Positions 15,395 to 22,651 of a stretch of DNA of 22,671 nt are shown here, piece by piece. A program made the translations under genes and the position numbers. The stretch comes from Flavobacterium sp. GTDB taxonomy: Bacteria > Bacteroidota > Bacteroidia > Flavobacteriales > Flavobacteriaceae. The DNA lies in assembly GCA_030152225.1 (NCBI GenBank), contig JASLHL010000074.1, positions 1 through 22,671 of the forward strand, given 5' to 3'. Numbering within the stretch: the first letter of the stretch is position 1; each line of letters starts with the position of its first letter. The notes under the pieces were generated by a model. That model worked only from the letters and a program-made list of their open reading frames with translations, did no database searches and was not told the DNA's origin.

Positions 15395-16709
15395 ATTTAT
15401 TTTCTGGACTTCCGTACAAATCGAACTCTGTTGCTTCATCAATGGTGATATTGGCAAATTCTCCAATTTTTAGGTAGTGTTTAGTAGCATCAATTAGAAC
15501 TTCGTTGTCTACATCTGGGCTATCAAACTCTGAACGGCCAATGAAGTGGTTTCCTTCTTTTCTATCAATAATACAACGGTAAGTATTTCCAATTTTTTCT
15601 TGATTTAATTCCCAAGAGATTTGTGCTTGCACTTCCATAATCTCATTAGCTCGTGCTTGTTTTACCTCTTGTGGAACATCGTCTTCTAGTGAATGAGCGT
15701 GTGTATTTTCTTCATGAGAATAGGTAAAACAACCCAAACGTTCAAAACGCATTTCTTGTACCCAATTTTTTAGGATTTGGAAGTCTTCTTCGGTTTCTCC
15801 TGGATATCCAACGATTAAAGTTGTTCGGATGGCCATTCCTGGAACTGCTGCTCTGAAATCGTTCAACAATTTTGTTGTTTTTGCTTGTGTAGTACCACGT
15901 CGCATTGATTTCAAGATATTATCCGAAATATGTTGTAGGGGAATATCAATGTAATTGCAGATTTTAGGCTCGCGCTTCATCAATTCTAATACATCCATAG
16001 GAAACCCTGTAGGGAAAGCATAGTGTAAGCGAATCCATTCGATACCTTCGACTTTAGTTAGATTTTCAAGTAATTCTGCCAGGTTTCTCTTTTTGTACAA
16101 GTCTAATCCGTAATAGGTTAAATCTTGGGCGATCAGAATTAATTCTTTTACGCCATTTTTAGCTAAACCTTCAGCTTCTTTTACCAATTTTTCAATAGGT
16201 TGCGAGATGTGTTTTCCACGCATGATTGGAATAGCACAGAAGCTACAAGGACGGTCACATCCTTCTGCAATTTTCAAATACGCATAGTTTTTAGGTGTGG
16301 TCGTTAAACGCTCACCTAAAAGTTCGTGTCTATAATCTGCACCTAATGCTTTTAATAAAAGAGGTAAATCCGTTGTTCCAAAGTATTGATCTACATTGGG
16401 GATTTCTGCTTCTAAATCTGGCTTATATCGTTCAGATAAACAACCTGTTACGAATACTTTGTCTACAATACCTTGCTCTTTTTTATCTACGTATTCCAAT
16501 ATCGTATTAACCGATTCGGCTTTGGCATTGTTAATAAAACCACAGGTGTTGATGACAATAATATTTGCTTCGTCATTCGTTGCTTCATGCGTAACGTCTT
16601 TACCACTAGCTTTTAATTGTCCCATTAACACTTCACTGTCGTAAAGGTTTTTAGAACAACCCAAGGTTACAACGTTTATCTTGTTCTTTTTTAAAGATTT
16701 AGTTCTCAT
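15393..16709 (-). CDS. rimO: ribosomal protein S12 methylthiotransferase RimO
   Basis: This 438-residue radical-SAM enzyme adds a methylthio group to the conserved Asp of ribosomal protein S12. The N-terminal MTTase domain has its three cluster cysteines, C18 (TLGCSKN), C56 (NTCGF) and C90 (VTGCLSERY). The radical SAM cluster CxxxCxxC is C151, C155 and C158 (EGCDRPCSFC). A C-terminal TRAM-type domain follows. GCSKN plus SFCAIP and the lack of tRNA-type MiaB features favour RimO over MiaB. The ATG at 16709 is chosen. The in-frame ATG at 16742 overlaps the promoter box TACTTTTG and would add 11 hydrophobic residues before a family-like MRTKSLKKNKINVVTLGCSK start. Confidence 0.95.
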   Translation of the reverse strand: MRTKSLKKNKINVVTLGCSKNLYDSEVLMGQLKASGKDVTHEATNDEANIIVINTCGFINNAKAESVNTILEYVDKKEQGIVDKVFVTGCLSERYKPDLEAEIPNVDQYFGTTDLPLLLKALGADYRHELLGERLTTTPKNYAYLKIAEGCDRPCSFCAIPIMRGKHISQPIEKLVKEAEGLAKNGVKELILIAQDLTYYGLDLYKKRNLAELLENLTKVEGIEWIRLHYAFPTGFPMDVLELMKREPKICNYIDIPLQHISDNILKSMRRGTTQAKTTKLLNDFRAAVPGMAIRTTLIVGYPGETEEDFQILKNWVQEMRFERLGCFTYSHEENTHAHSLEDDVPQEVKQARANEIMEVQAQISWELNQEKIGNTYRCIIDRKEGNHFIGRSEFDSPDVDNEVLIDATKHYLKIGEFANITIDEATEFDLYGSPENK

Positions 16710-16731
16710 TTGTTTGAAAAAAATTGGACTG

Positions 16732-16739
16732 CAAAAGTA
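16732..16739 (-). promoter_or_regulatory. -7 promoter box for rimO
   Basis: On the minus strand TACTTTTG followed by C is an exact consensus match, 22 bases before the ATG at 16709. The upstream in-frame ATG at 16742 abuts the T of this box, so that codon would not be in the mRNA. Confidence 0.6.
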
Positions 16740-16844
16740 CATTTTTTTTCTTTATAGCGATGAAGCTTTTTGAGAATTATAAGAACTGTTGTGGTAATCT
16801 AAAATGATTCCGTTTTAGTAGCAGGTGAAAAAAAGTGGTAGAAC

Positions 16845-16882
16845 CAAAAAAAAAGTGATAATCTCAGAACGATTATCACTTT
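16845..16882 (-). terminator. intrinsic terminator after the small barrel gene
   Basis: A perfect 12-bp stem (16852-16863 with 16871-16882) with a seven-base loop lies on the minus strand. It is followed by a run of T (the plus-strand A-tract beginning near 16845). It starts about 25 bases past the stop at 16907. Confidence 0.85.
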
Positions 16883-16906
16883 GTTATTTTGATTGTTTGG
16901 GTGGTA

Positions 16907-17758
16907 TTACAATTTAAAAATACCTCCAAATGCTATTACTGTTTCACCAAACCAAAAGTTGTGAAAAGCTTTGTCTTTTTTACTTGCTGTTGTGCGAACA
17001 TCATACATATCGATAAATCCTCCTTTTAATTCTGCTTGAACAAAGAAGTGTTTGAAGAACGTAACGTTTAACCCCGCTTTTGCAGAGAAACCTAATCCAG
17101 ACACGTGGAATTCATCGTATCGTTCTTTTCCTAAAAGGGTTGTATTTGTTTTAGGGTAGATTATACCAAAACCAAGACCTTCTGTTACGTTGATTTGAAT
17201 TTTATCTGTGTTGTAGATATTGAATAATTTGGAAATATCATCGACGCGATTTACCTCTACGTTTAAGTAGTTTAACCCGTCAGTATGTTCAAATTTCAAA
17301 AACTCTTCTGTTAATAGTACTTGGTCAGGATGTCCTGGAACTTGTTCTCCATAGGTTCCTTGTCCATAGTATTCTCCTGTATAGTTAACCGTTTGGTTTT
17401 GACGCATCACATATTTCATATGATCTACTCCAATGGAAATGTTGTACTTATCGGTAATAAAGTATCCAATTCTCAAGTTCGTTTGTGGAATCGTCATACG
17501 CCCAGGATTGATATAATCTACGTGCCATCCTTTTGGTTTGTCATCTGCTTTTACATCTTTGATTGTAAAGTCGTAGTTTTCTCCTCTAAATCGGATGTCT
17601 GAATTGGTGTAATATCCTCTATTTCCTCCCCAGTATATATAAAATTTACCTTTATTTGAGGCTGTATAACGCAAAGGCGTAGTGGTTGTCTCTTGTGCAA
17701 ATCCTACTGTAGTTGCCAATAAGCATACGCTAGCAATAATTTTTAAAAAGGCTTTCAT
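16907..17758 (-). CDS. secreted outer-membrane beta-barrel protein, unknown function
   Basis: This 283-residue protein has a clear Sec signal peptide (1-22, cleavage near GFAQ). The rest is rich in aromatic residues with alternating strand-like segments, such as KFYIYWGG, TNLRIGYFITDKYNISIGVDHM, GLGFSAKAGLNVTFFKHFFVQAELKGGFIDM and ETVIAFGGIFKL. That pattern is typical of a small outer-membrane barrel. I do not recognise a named family, and no enzymatic motif is visible. The ATG at 17758 is used. The longer frame begins with a TTG at 17794 inside the -7 box and adds 12 residues before the basic n-region. It has its own promoter and terminator, so it is monocistronic. A role in uptake, adhesion or envelope structure cannot be told apart. 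Confidence 0.75.
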   Translation of the reverse strand: MKAFLKIIASVCLLATTVGFAQETTTTPLRYTASNKGKFYIYWGGNRGYYTNSDIRFRGENYDFTIKDVKADDKPKGWHVDYINPGRMTIPQTNLRIGYFITDKYNISIGVDHMKYVMRQNQTVNYTGEYYGQGTYGEQVPGHPDQVLLTEEFLKFEHTDGLNYLNVEVNRVDDISKLFNIYNTDKIQINVTEGLGFGIIYPKTNTTLLGKERYDEFHVSGLGFSAKAGLNVTFFKHFFVQAELKGGFIDMYDVRTTASKKDKAFHNFWFGETVIAFGGIFKL

Positions 17759-17791
17759 TCGATTGAATTTTTTAGTTTCTAAAATTTGATG

Positions 17792-17799
17792 CAAAAATA
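17792..17799 (-). promoter_or_regulatory. -7 promoter box for the small barrel gene
   Basis: On the minus strand TATTTTTG followed by C matches TAnnTTTG exactly, 33 bases before the ATG at 17758. It lies just downstream of the terminator of the preceding operon. Confidence 0.55.
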
Positions 17800-17802
17800 C
17801 AA

Positions 17803-17840
17803 TAAAAAAATCTCTTTAAGAGTTTATCCTTAAAGAGATT
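17803..17840 (-). terminator. intrinsic terminator after the FadL-like gene
   Basis: A perfect 12-bp stem (17809-17820 with 17829-17840) encloses an eight-base loop. On the minus strand it is followed by a T run (plus-strand A at 17804-17810). It lies 25 bases past the stop at 17866. Confidence 0.85.
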
Positions 17841-17865
17841 AATAGTATTAAAAATTCTAATCTAA

Positions 17866-19404
17866 TTAGAAACTAATGTTGTACGATAAGCTAAACCAGT
17901 TTTCTTTCATCTTCCAAGTTCCGTTGTCATAGAGGTTATTCACTGTCAAATCTAAGAGGCTTGTTTTGTAATCACGTGCAGAGTGGGAATAGGCGAAATC
18001 CAATCTTGAATTGCCAAATTCATACCCAATACCGGCAGAGAAACTGTTGAGGTCTCCAGAGTATTTAATGTTTTTATATGGGCTTTCTTCATAGCGATAT
18101 CCTGCTCTAAAACTAACTTGTTTTACGCGATATTCTGCCCCAATACGCAATTCACTTGCTACTTTCATTTCTGCTGTATAAAACTCATTCAACGCACTAT
18201 AGGTATGATCGTTTTTAGGTCTAAATGTAGAACCCTTGTGATCTCTAATTCCGTAATCTACACTGATTAATCCACGTTGATTGAAAATATAAGCCAAACT
18301 TCCTGTATATTTCGCCGGTGTTTTTAGTTTGTAACGCTCGTAAATATTAACAACATCAGGGTAAATAGAGCGTCCATCTTTATTGTTAAAACGCATGGTT
18401 TGTACACCTTGTGTCAATTCATCGTGTAAGTTATACCAGGTAGGTGATTCATAAGCTACCCCAGCTCTCAATTGATCAGTTACCTGTCCGATTACCCCTA
18501 AGTTAAGAGAGAACCCAGTACCATAGGTGTAAAGGTAGTTGGAAAACTCTATACTCTCAATCATGTCTTTATCCAAGTTCGAATGATTTCGTTCGACTGC
18601 ATGTGAAGTTTGGGTATAATCATAAACGTGTAAATTCAAGTTACCTCCTACAAATATGCGATCGCCTAGTTGCGCAGAGAAGTTGCCTGAGAATTTACTG
18701 TTGTGACCACTTGAACTTACGTATTTACCTTGTGTATAGATGTCGGTGTTCTTCCCGTAGTTACGCGTATATTCGCCGTCTTTCTCTCCTGGATTGATGA
18801 TAAAACCTTCATACCCTAAAAACGCTTGTTGGCCTGCGAAGCCCTCGTAGTATCCTGCATCCATATAACCTTGATGAATATTACTACTGTTTAGAATAGC
18901 ATGTGGGATTTTATTAGCAGCAGCAGCTTGGTAAAAATATTCGCCAAGTGAGGTACCTTGGCCTGTTCCTAGCATATTATAATCGTTGTTTAAGTTCTTT
19001 GTGCTTTCATAGTTAAATCCAACCGTGAATTTCTTCATAAAAGCAGAAGGACTATTGGAGTTAAAAACGAAAATAGCACCTACTTGTCCCACTTCGACCC
19101 CTGTATAGTTTTTAGACTGGGTTTGGTTCATGTAGTCTACTTTATTGTTTTTATTGACAACGGATAAACTAAAAGTAGCTTGGTTATAGTTGAAAATTGC
19201 ACCTCCTGCTGGGTTGATTTTTAAGGCAGATAAATCCCCTCCAACAGCTCCAAAGGCACCGCTCATCCCTCGGAATCGAGCTGTACCATTCATGTCTGAA
19301 TCAGAATATCTCGAAATGTCTAACGGATTATTTTCTTGTGCTTGTATGGCTCCTATTGTTAGAAGATATGCACCTATTCCAAGAATAAATTTATTTATAT
19401 ACAT
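17866..19404 (-). CDS. OmpP1/FadL/TodX-like outer-membrane transport protein
   Basis: This 512-residue predicted outer-membrane barrel has a signal peptide (1-22, ending AIQAQ). The conserved N-terminal block GAFGAVGGDLSALKINPAG (about 49-67) is typical of FadL-like proteins in Bacteroidota, where they are often annotated as 'hemin receptor'. FadL proteins let hydrophobic molecules such as fatty acids or aromatic compounds diffuse across the outer membrane; the substrate here is unknown. Strand-rich segments continue to the end, and the last residues are SLSYNISF, with the terminal Phe typical of BAM substrates. The ATG at 19404 is preferred over a TTG four codons upstream. Only 26 bases separate it from the lipoprotein gene upstream on the same strand, with no terminator between, so they probably share a transcript. 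Confidence 0.82.
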   Translation of the reverse strand: MYINKFILGIGAYLLTIGAIQAQENNPLDISRYSDSDMNGTARFRGMSGAFGAVGGDLSALKINPAGGAIFNYNQATFSLSVVNKNNKVDYMNQTQSKNYTGVEVGQVGAIFVFNSNSPSAFMKKFTVGFNYESTKNLNNDYNMLGTGQGTSLGEYFYQAAAANKIPHAILNSSNIHQGYMDAGYYEGFAGQQAFLGYEGFIINPGEKDGEYTRNYGKNTDIYTQGKYVSSSGHNSKFSGNFSAQLGDRIFVGGNLNLHVYDYTQTSHAVERNHSNLDKDMIESIEFSNYLYTYGTGFSLNLGVIGQVTDQLRAGVAYESPTWYNLHDELTQGVQTMRFNNKDGRSIYPDVVNIYERYKLKTPAKYTGSLAYIFNQRGLISVDYGIRDHKGSTFRPKNDHTYSALNEFYTAEMKVASELRIGAEYRVKQVSFRAGYRYEESPYKNIKYSGDLNSFSAGIGYEFGNSRLDFAYSHSARDYKTSLLDLTVNNLYDNGTWKMKENWFSLSYNISF

Positions 19405-19430
19405 AATGTGTTTCAAATAAGTTAAGAGAA

Positions 19431-20447
19431 TTATCTACTGCGAGAGCTACTACTGCTGCGGCTGCTTCCACCTCCACCACTATAGCTACTTCTTGAACTA
19501 CCCGAAGAACTTGATCGACTATAGTTGCTACCTGAAGAACTTGATCGACTATAGCTACTACCCGAAGAGTTTGATCGACTATAATTGCTGCCTGAAGAGT
19601 TCGAACGACTATAAGTACCTGACGAATTTCCGCGGTTGTAATTACTCGATGAGTTGGATCGACTATAGTAGTTGTTTGATGAGCTTGGTCTGCTACTGTT
19701 GTAGTAACTTCCATTCGTTGTACTACCTGAGTTGCCACGGGAATAGTAACTGTTACTTCCTGTAGAAGTAGGACGAGTTCCTTGATAGGTAGATCTCGAA
19801 TAGTAGCTATTCGAATTAGAAGTGGCATTTGAACCGTTTGATCTCGAGTAGTAGTTCGCATTTCTCACACTGTTTCCATTGTAAGATGATCTTGAATTAC
19901 TACTGTAAGACGATCTCGATCCAGTCGCATAATGTGCGTAATAAGGTCTTGTGTAGTAAGGATAGTAGTATCCACCGCCATAGTAAGGATAACCACCATA
20001 GTAGTGGTGCCAAGGTCTATAATAACCGCCCCAGCCAAATCCAAAACCAAAGCTTAATCCCCAACCACCGCCGTAGTAATACGGATCGTAGAATGGATCA
20101 TAATAGCCATAGCCCCAATAAGGTCTGAAACCGTTGTCGTAATAGTTGATCTGAATACTTGTAGGTTCTGTTCCCCATGAACCATAACTAACAGCTCTAT
20201 TCGGTTGATTATTAAGTATACTGTCATTTACAGGCGAATTGTAGGCATTTACATCCGTAAAATAGTCCATATCCTGATTGAGTGATGCGAAGTAATTTTC
20301 GTAGTAATTAGCTGAATTATTACCTGTATAGGGATCGACTTGTGTGCGCTGACCATAAATGCCATCTTGATTGTAAGACGCATTCTGATAAGAGCCACAA
20401 GAAATCGCGAATCCTCCTAGAAGTAAGAAAAGGCTGATTCTTCTCAT
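19431..20447 (-). CDS. Tyr/Gly-rich and Ser/Arg-repeat lipoprotein, unknown function
   Basis: From the ATG at 20447 this is 338 residues. A short lipoprotein signal (MRRISLFLLLGGFAISC) puts the acylated Cys at 17. An Asn/Tyr-rich stretch is followed by a Tyr/Gly/Trp/Pro-rich region (about 115-175, e.g. YWGYGYYDPFYDPYYYGGG). A long low-complexity tail (about 180-338) is made of Ser, Arg, Asn, Gly and Tyr in units like SNYSRSNSSG, and ends SSSSSRSR. The repetitive tail is encoded by 30-base tandem repeats at its distal part. No known domain is recognised. The composition resembles adhesive or self-associating proteins, which is inference only. An ATG at 20477 is an alternative start; the TTG at 20510 lies in the promoter. 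It precedes the FadL-like gene by 26 bases and probably forms an operon with it. Confidence 0.75.
   Translation of the reverse strand: MRRISLFLLLGGFAISCGSYQNASYNQDGIYGQRTQVDPYTGNNSANYYENYFASLNQDMDYFTDVNAYNSPVNDSILNNQPNRAVSYGSWGTEPTSIQINYYDNGFRPYWGYGYYDPFYDPYYYGGGWGLSFGFGFGWGGYYRPWHHYYGGYPYYGGGYYYPYYTRPYYAHYATGSRSSYSSNSRSSYNGNSVRNANYYSRSNGSNATSNSNSYYSRSTYQGTRPTSTGSNSYYSRGNSGSTTNGSYYNSSRPSSSNNYYSRSNSSSNYNRGNSSGTYSRSNSSGSNYSRSNSSGSSYSRSSSSGSNYSRSSSSGSSRSSYSGGGGSSRSSSSSRSR
19498..19617. repeat. four tandem 30-bp repeats in the lipoprotein coding region
   Basis: There are four consecutive 30-base units (19498-19527, 19528-19557, 19558-19587, 19588-19617). They share the core GAAGA..TTGATCGACTATA, and the fourth unit differs most (TTCGAACGACTATA). 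Degraded copies continue on both sides. The period is a multiple of three, so each unit encodes ten residues (G-S-N/S-Y-S-R-S-x-S-S) and copy-number change would keep the frame. Confidence 0.85.
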
Positions 20448-20507
20448 CTTTCGTGTTAATTGAAGAATTGTAGTCATTTTCGATGGTATTTTAATTGTTG
20501 TTAAAAA

Positions 20508-20515
20508 CAAATTTA
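20508..20515 (-). promoter_or_regulatory. -7 promoter box for the lipoprotein/FadL operon
   Basis: On the minus strand TAAATTTG matches TAnnTTTG exactly. It lies two bases from the oppositely directed proS -7 box. It places the transcript start near 20500, which rules out the TTG at 20510 as a start codon and leaves ATG 20477 or 20447. Confidence 0.5.
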
Positions 20516-20517
20516 GT

Positions 20518-20525
20518 TACTTTTG
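20518..20525 (+). promoter_or_regulatory. -7 promoter box for proS
   Basis: TACTTTTG matches the consensus exactly. A TTG at 20495-20497, 20 bases upstream, fits the -33 element. The leader to the ATG at 20581 is about 50 bases and contains a small inverted repeat, AGTTAA...TTAACT. Confidence 0.65.
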
Positions 20526-20580
20526 TGGAATTATTATAGTTAATTAAGAGTTAAACAACTTAACTGCTAATATATTAAAA

Positions 20581-22056
20581 ATGAGCAAGAATATTACTAA
20601 GAGAAGTGAGGACTATTCGAAATGGTACAATGAGCTTGTTGTAAAAGCTGATTTGGCCGAAAATTCGGGAGTTCGAGGATGTATGGTTATTAAACCATAT
20701 GGCTATGCGATTTGGGAGAAAATGCAAGCAGAGTTAGACAAGAAGTTCAAAGAAACTGGACATCAAAACGCGTATTTCCCCTTATTCATCCCCAAGTCTT
20801 ATTTTAGTAAAGAGGCAAGTCACGTGGATGGATTTGCAAAAGAATGTGCAGTAGTGACTCATTACCGTTTAAAAACGGCAGAAGACGGAAAAACAATTGA
20901 AGTAGACCCAGATGCGAAGTTAGAGGAAGAATTAATCGTTCGTCCTACATCGGAAACCATTATTTGGGATACGTATAGAAAGTGGATTGAATCGTATCGC
21001 GATTTGCCAATTTTAGTCAACCAATGGGCGAATGTAGTTCGTTGGGAGATGAGAACGCGTTTGTTCTTAAGAACAGCAGAGTTTTTATGGCAAGAAGGGC
21101 ATACAGCACATGCGACAAAACAAGAAGCGATAGCAGAAGCAGAGCAAATGTTAGACGTATATGCTGATTTTGCAGAAAACTTTATGGCTATTCCAGTGGT
21201 AAAAGGATTTAAAACGGAAAATGAACGTTTTGCTGGAGCAATTGAAACCTACTGTATTGAAGCATTAATGCAAGATGGAAAAGCATTACAAGCGGGTACA
21301 TCGCATTTCTTAGGGCAAAATTTCGCTAAAGCATTTGACGTGAAGTTTACTAGTCAAGAAGGAAAACAAGAATATGTATGGGCTACCTCATGGGGAGTGA
21401 GTACGCGATTAATGGGGGCGTTGATTATGACGCATTCGGATGATAGCGGATTAGTATTACCTCCAAATTTGGCGCCTATTCAAGTAGTAATTGTGCCTAT
21501 TCACAAAACCGATGAACAATTAGAGGCAATTCGTGAAGAAGTGAAAAAAGTAACGGATCGATTCAAAAAATTAAATATCTCATTTAAGTTCGACGATCGC
21601 ACGACGTTTAAACCAGGATGGAAGTTCAACGAGTATGAGTTAAAAGGAGTGCCTTTGCGCATAGCTATTGGTCCGAAAGACTTAGAGAACGGAACCTTTG
21701 AGGTTGCGCGTCGCGATACGTTTACCAAGGAAATCGTTGCAAAGGAGAATATCGTTACTTATGTACAAGACATGTTAGAAGAAATTCAAACGAGTTTATA
21801 CGATAGAGCGAGAACGTATAGAGATTCACATATTACTGAAGCGAACTCTTTTGAAGAGTTTAAAGAATTGTTAGAAAATAAAGGAGGATTTATTTCTGCA
21901 CATTGGGATGGTACCGTGGAGACGGAAGAGAAGATTAAAGACTTAACTAAAGCTACAATTCGCTGTATTCCAATTGATAGAAAAGAGGAAGACGGATTTT
22001 GTGTGTTAACAGGAGCACCTTCGAAGGGTCGCGTGTTATTCGCAAAAGCGTATTAG
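20581..22056 (+). CDS. proS: prolyl-tRNA synthetase, short archaeal/eukaryotic-type
   Basis: This 491-residue class II aminoacyl-tRNA synthetase charges tRNA-Pro. The Pro-binding loop RPTSE is at 121-125. Motif 2 runs from RWEMRTR through [14 protein letters not shown] (about 154-176), and motif 3 is [12 protein letters not shown] (272-283) before DDSGLVLPP. An anticodon-binding domain follows (about 300-400), then a C-terminal domain ending in the conserved Tyr (FAKAY). No INS editing domain lies between motifs 2 and 3, which places it with the short ProRS type found in Bacteroidota, Thermus and archaea. In the C-terminal domain only C462 and C474 remain of the four cysteines that bind zinc in Thermus-type enzymes, so that site is probably lost. 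The ATG at 20581 starts a family-like [20 protein letters not shown]. Confidence 0.96.
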   Translation: MSKNITKRSEDYSKWYNELVVKADLAENSGVRGCMVIKPYGYAIWEKMQAELDKKFKETGHQNAYFPLFIPKSYFSKEASHVDGFAKECAVVTHYRLKTAEDGKTIEVDPDAKLEEELIVRPTSETIIWDTYRKWIESYRDLPILVNQWANVVRWEMRTRLFLRTAEFLWQEGHTAHATKQEAIAEAEQMLDVYADFAENFMAIPVVKGFKTENERFAGAIETYCIEALMQDGKALQAGTSHFLGQNFAKAFDVKFTSQEGKQEYVWATSWGVSTRLMGALIMTHSDDSGLVLPPNLAPIQVVIVPIHKTDEQLEAIREEVKKVTDRFKKLNISFKFDDRTTFKPGWKFNEYELKGVPLRIAIGPKDLENGTFEVARRDTFTKEIVAKENIVTYVQDMLEEIQTSLYDRARTYRDSHITEANSFEEFKELLENKGGFISAHWDGTVETEEKIKDLTKATIRCIPIDRKEEDGFCVLTGAPSKGRVLFAKAY

Positions 22057-22102
22057 AAATAAAAATTTTTGTTTTTTCTCTTGCGGGTTTGAAAATATAT
22101 TG

Positions 22103-22110
22103 TACTTTTG
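22103..22110 (+). promoter_or_regulatory. -7 promoter box for the tRNA-Glu array
   Basis: TACTTTTG followed by C is an exact match. A TTG at 22081-22083 lies 19 bases upstream as the -33 element, making this one of the best full promoters in the window. It starts about 24 bases before the first tRNA. No terminator is visible between proS and this promoter. Confidence 0.7.
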
Positions 22111-22133
22111 CATCCGCGTTAGATAAACAAAAT

Positions 22134-22205
22134 GGTCCGTTCGTCTAGGGGTTAGGACGCCAGGTTTTCATCCTGGTAACAGGGGTTCGATTCCCCTACG
22201 GACTA
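22134..22205 (+). tRNA. tRNA-Glu (anticodon TTC), copy 1
   Basis: This is a 72-base cloverleaf: acceptor GGTCCGT/ACGGACT, anticodon stem CCAGG/CCTGG, loop TTTTCAT with anticodon TTC (22167-22169), T-arm AGGGG TTCGATT CCCCT and discriminator A. CCA is not encoded. The first acceptor pair is G1-T72, a wobble. This is the first of at least six identical copies. Confidence 0.97.
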
Positions 22206-22231
22206 CAAGTTCTTTTGAAGCTAACGCATTT

Positions 22232-22303
22232 GGTCCGTTCGTCTAGGGGTTAGGACGCCAGGTTTTCATCCTGGTAACAGGGGTTCGATTCCCCTACGGA
22301 CTA
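22232..22303 (+). tRNA. tRNA-Glu (anticodon TTC), copy 2
   Basis: Identical to copy 1 over all 72 bases. The 26-base spacer before it contains only a weak TTC...GAA hairpin. Confidence 0.97.
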
Positions 22304-22335
22304 CACGTTCTTTTTAGAAGTAATAAACGCATTTT

Positions 22336-22407
22336 GGTCCGTTCGTCTAGGGGTTAGGACGCCAGGTTTTCATCCTGGTAACAGGGGTTCGATTCCCCTA
22401 CGGACTA
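22336..22407 (+). tRNA. tRNA-Glu (anticodon TTC), copy 3
   Basis: Identical to copy 1. The 32-base spacer before it has a small TTCT-TTTT-AGAA hairpin. Confidence 0.97.
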
Positions 22408-22439
22408 CAGATTCTTTTTAAGAATTAATAATGCATTTT

Positions 22440-22511
22440 GGTCCGTTCGTCTAGGGGTTAGGACGCCAGGTTTTCATCCTGGTAACAGGGGTTCGATTCC
22501 CCTACGGACTA
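22440..22511 (+). tRNA. tRNA-Glu (anticodon TTC), copy 4
   Basis: Identical to copy 1. The 32-base spacer before it has a six-pair hairpin ATTCTT/AAGAAT just after the end of copy 3. Confidence 0.97.
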
Positions 22512-22544
22512 CAAGATTCTTTCGAGAATCACAATTGATATTTT

Positions 22545-22616
22545 GGTCCGTTCGTCTAGGGGTTAGGACGCCAGGTTTTCATCCTGGTAACAGGGGTTCG
22601 ATTCCCCTACGGACTA
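22545..22616 (+). tRNA. tRNA-Glu (anticodon TTC), copy 5
   Basis: Identical to copy 1. The 33-base spacer before it has a perfect six-pair hairpin GATTCT/AGAATC with a TTCG tetraloop. Confidence 0.97.
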
Positions 22617-22651
22617 CAGTTCTTTTACAGAATTAATTATTACCAAATTAT

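Noticed and set aside
19391..19861. Open frame on the minus strand (156 codons) rich in V/D/Q repeats, with plus-strand frames at 19493-19765 and 19829-20128
   Set aside because: These are alternate-frame shadows of the 30-base tandem repeats and the Ser/Arg tail of the lipoprotein. They have no promoter, no start context and no recognisable domain.
16907..20447. Outer-membrane proteins and lipoprotein considered as a SusCD-like or secretion locus
   Set aside because: There is no SusD-like lipoprotein, plug domain or TonB-type receptor here. A terminator and a fresh promoter separate the small barrel gene from the lipoprotein/FadL pair.
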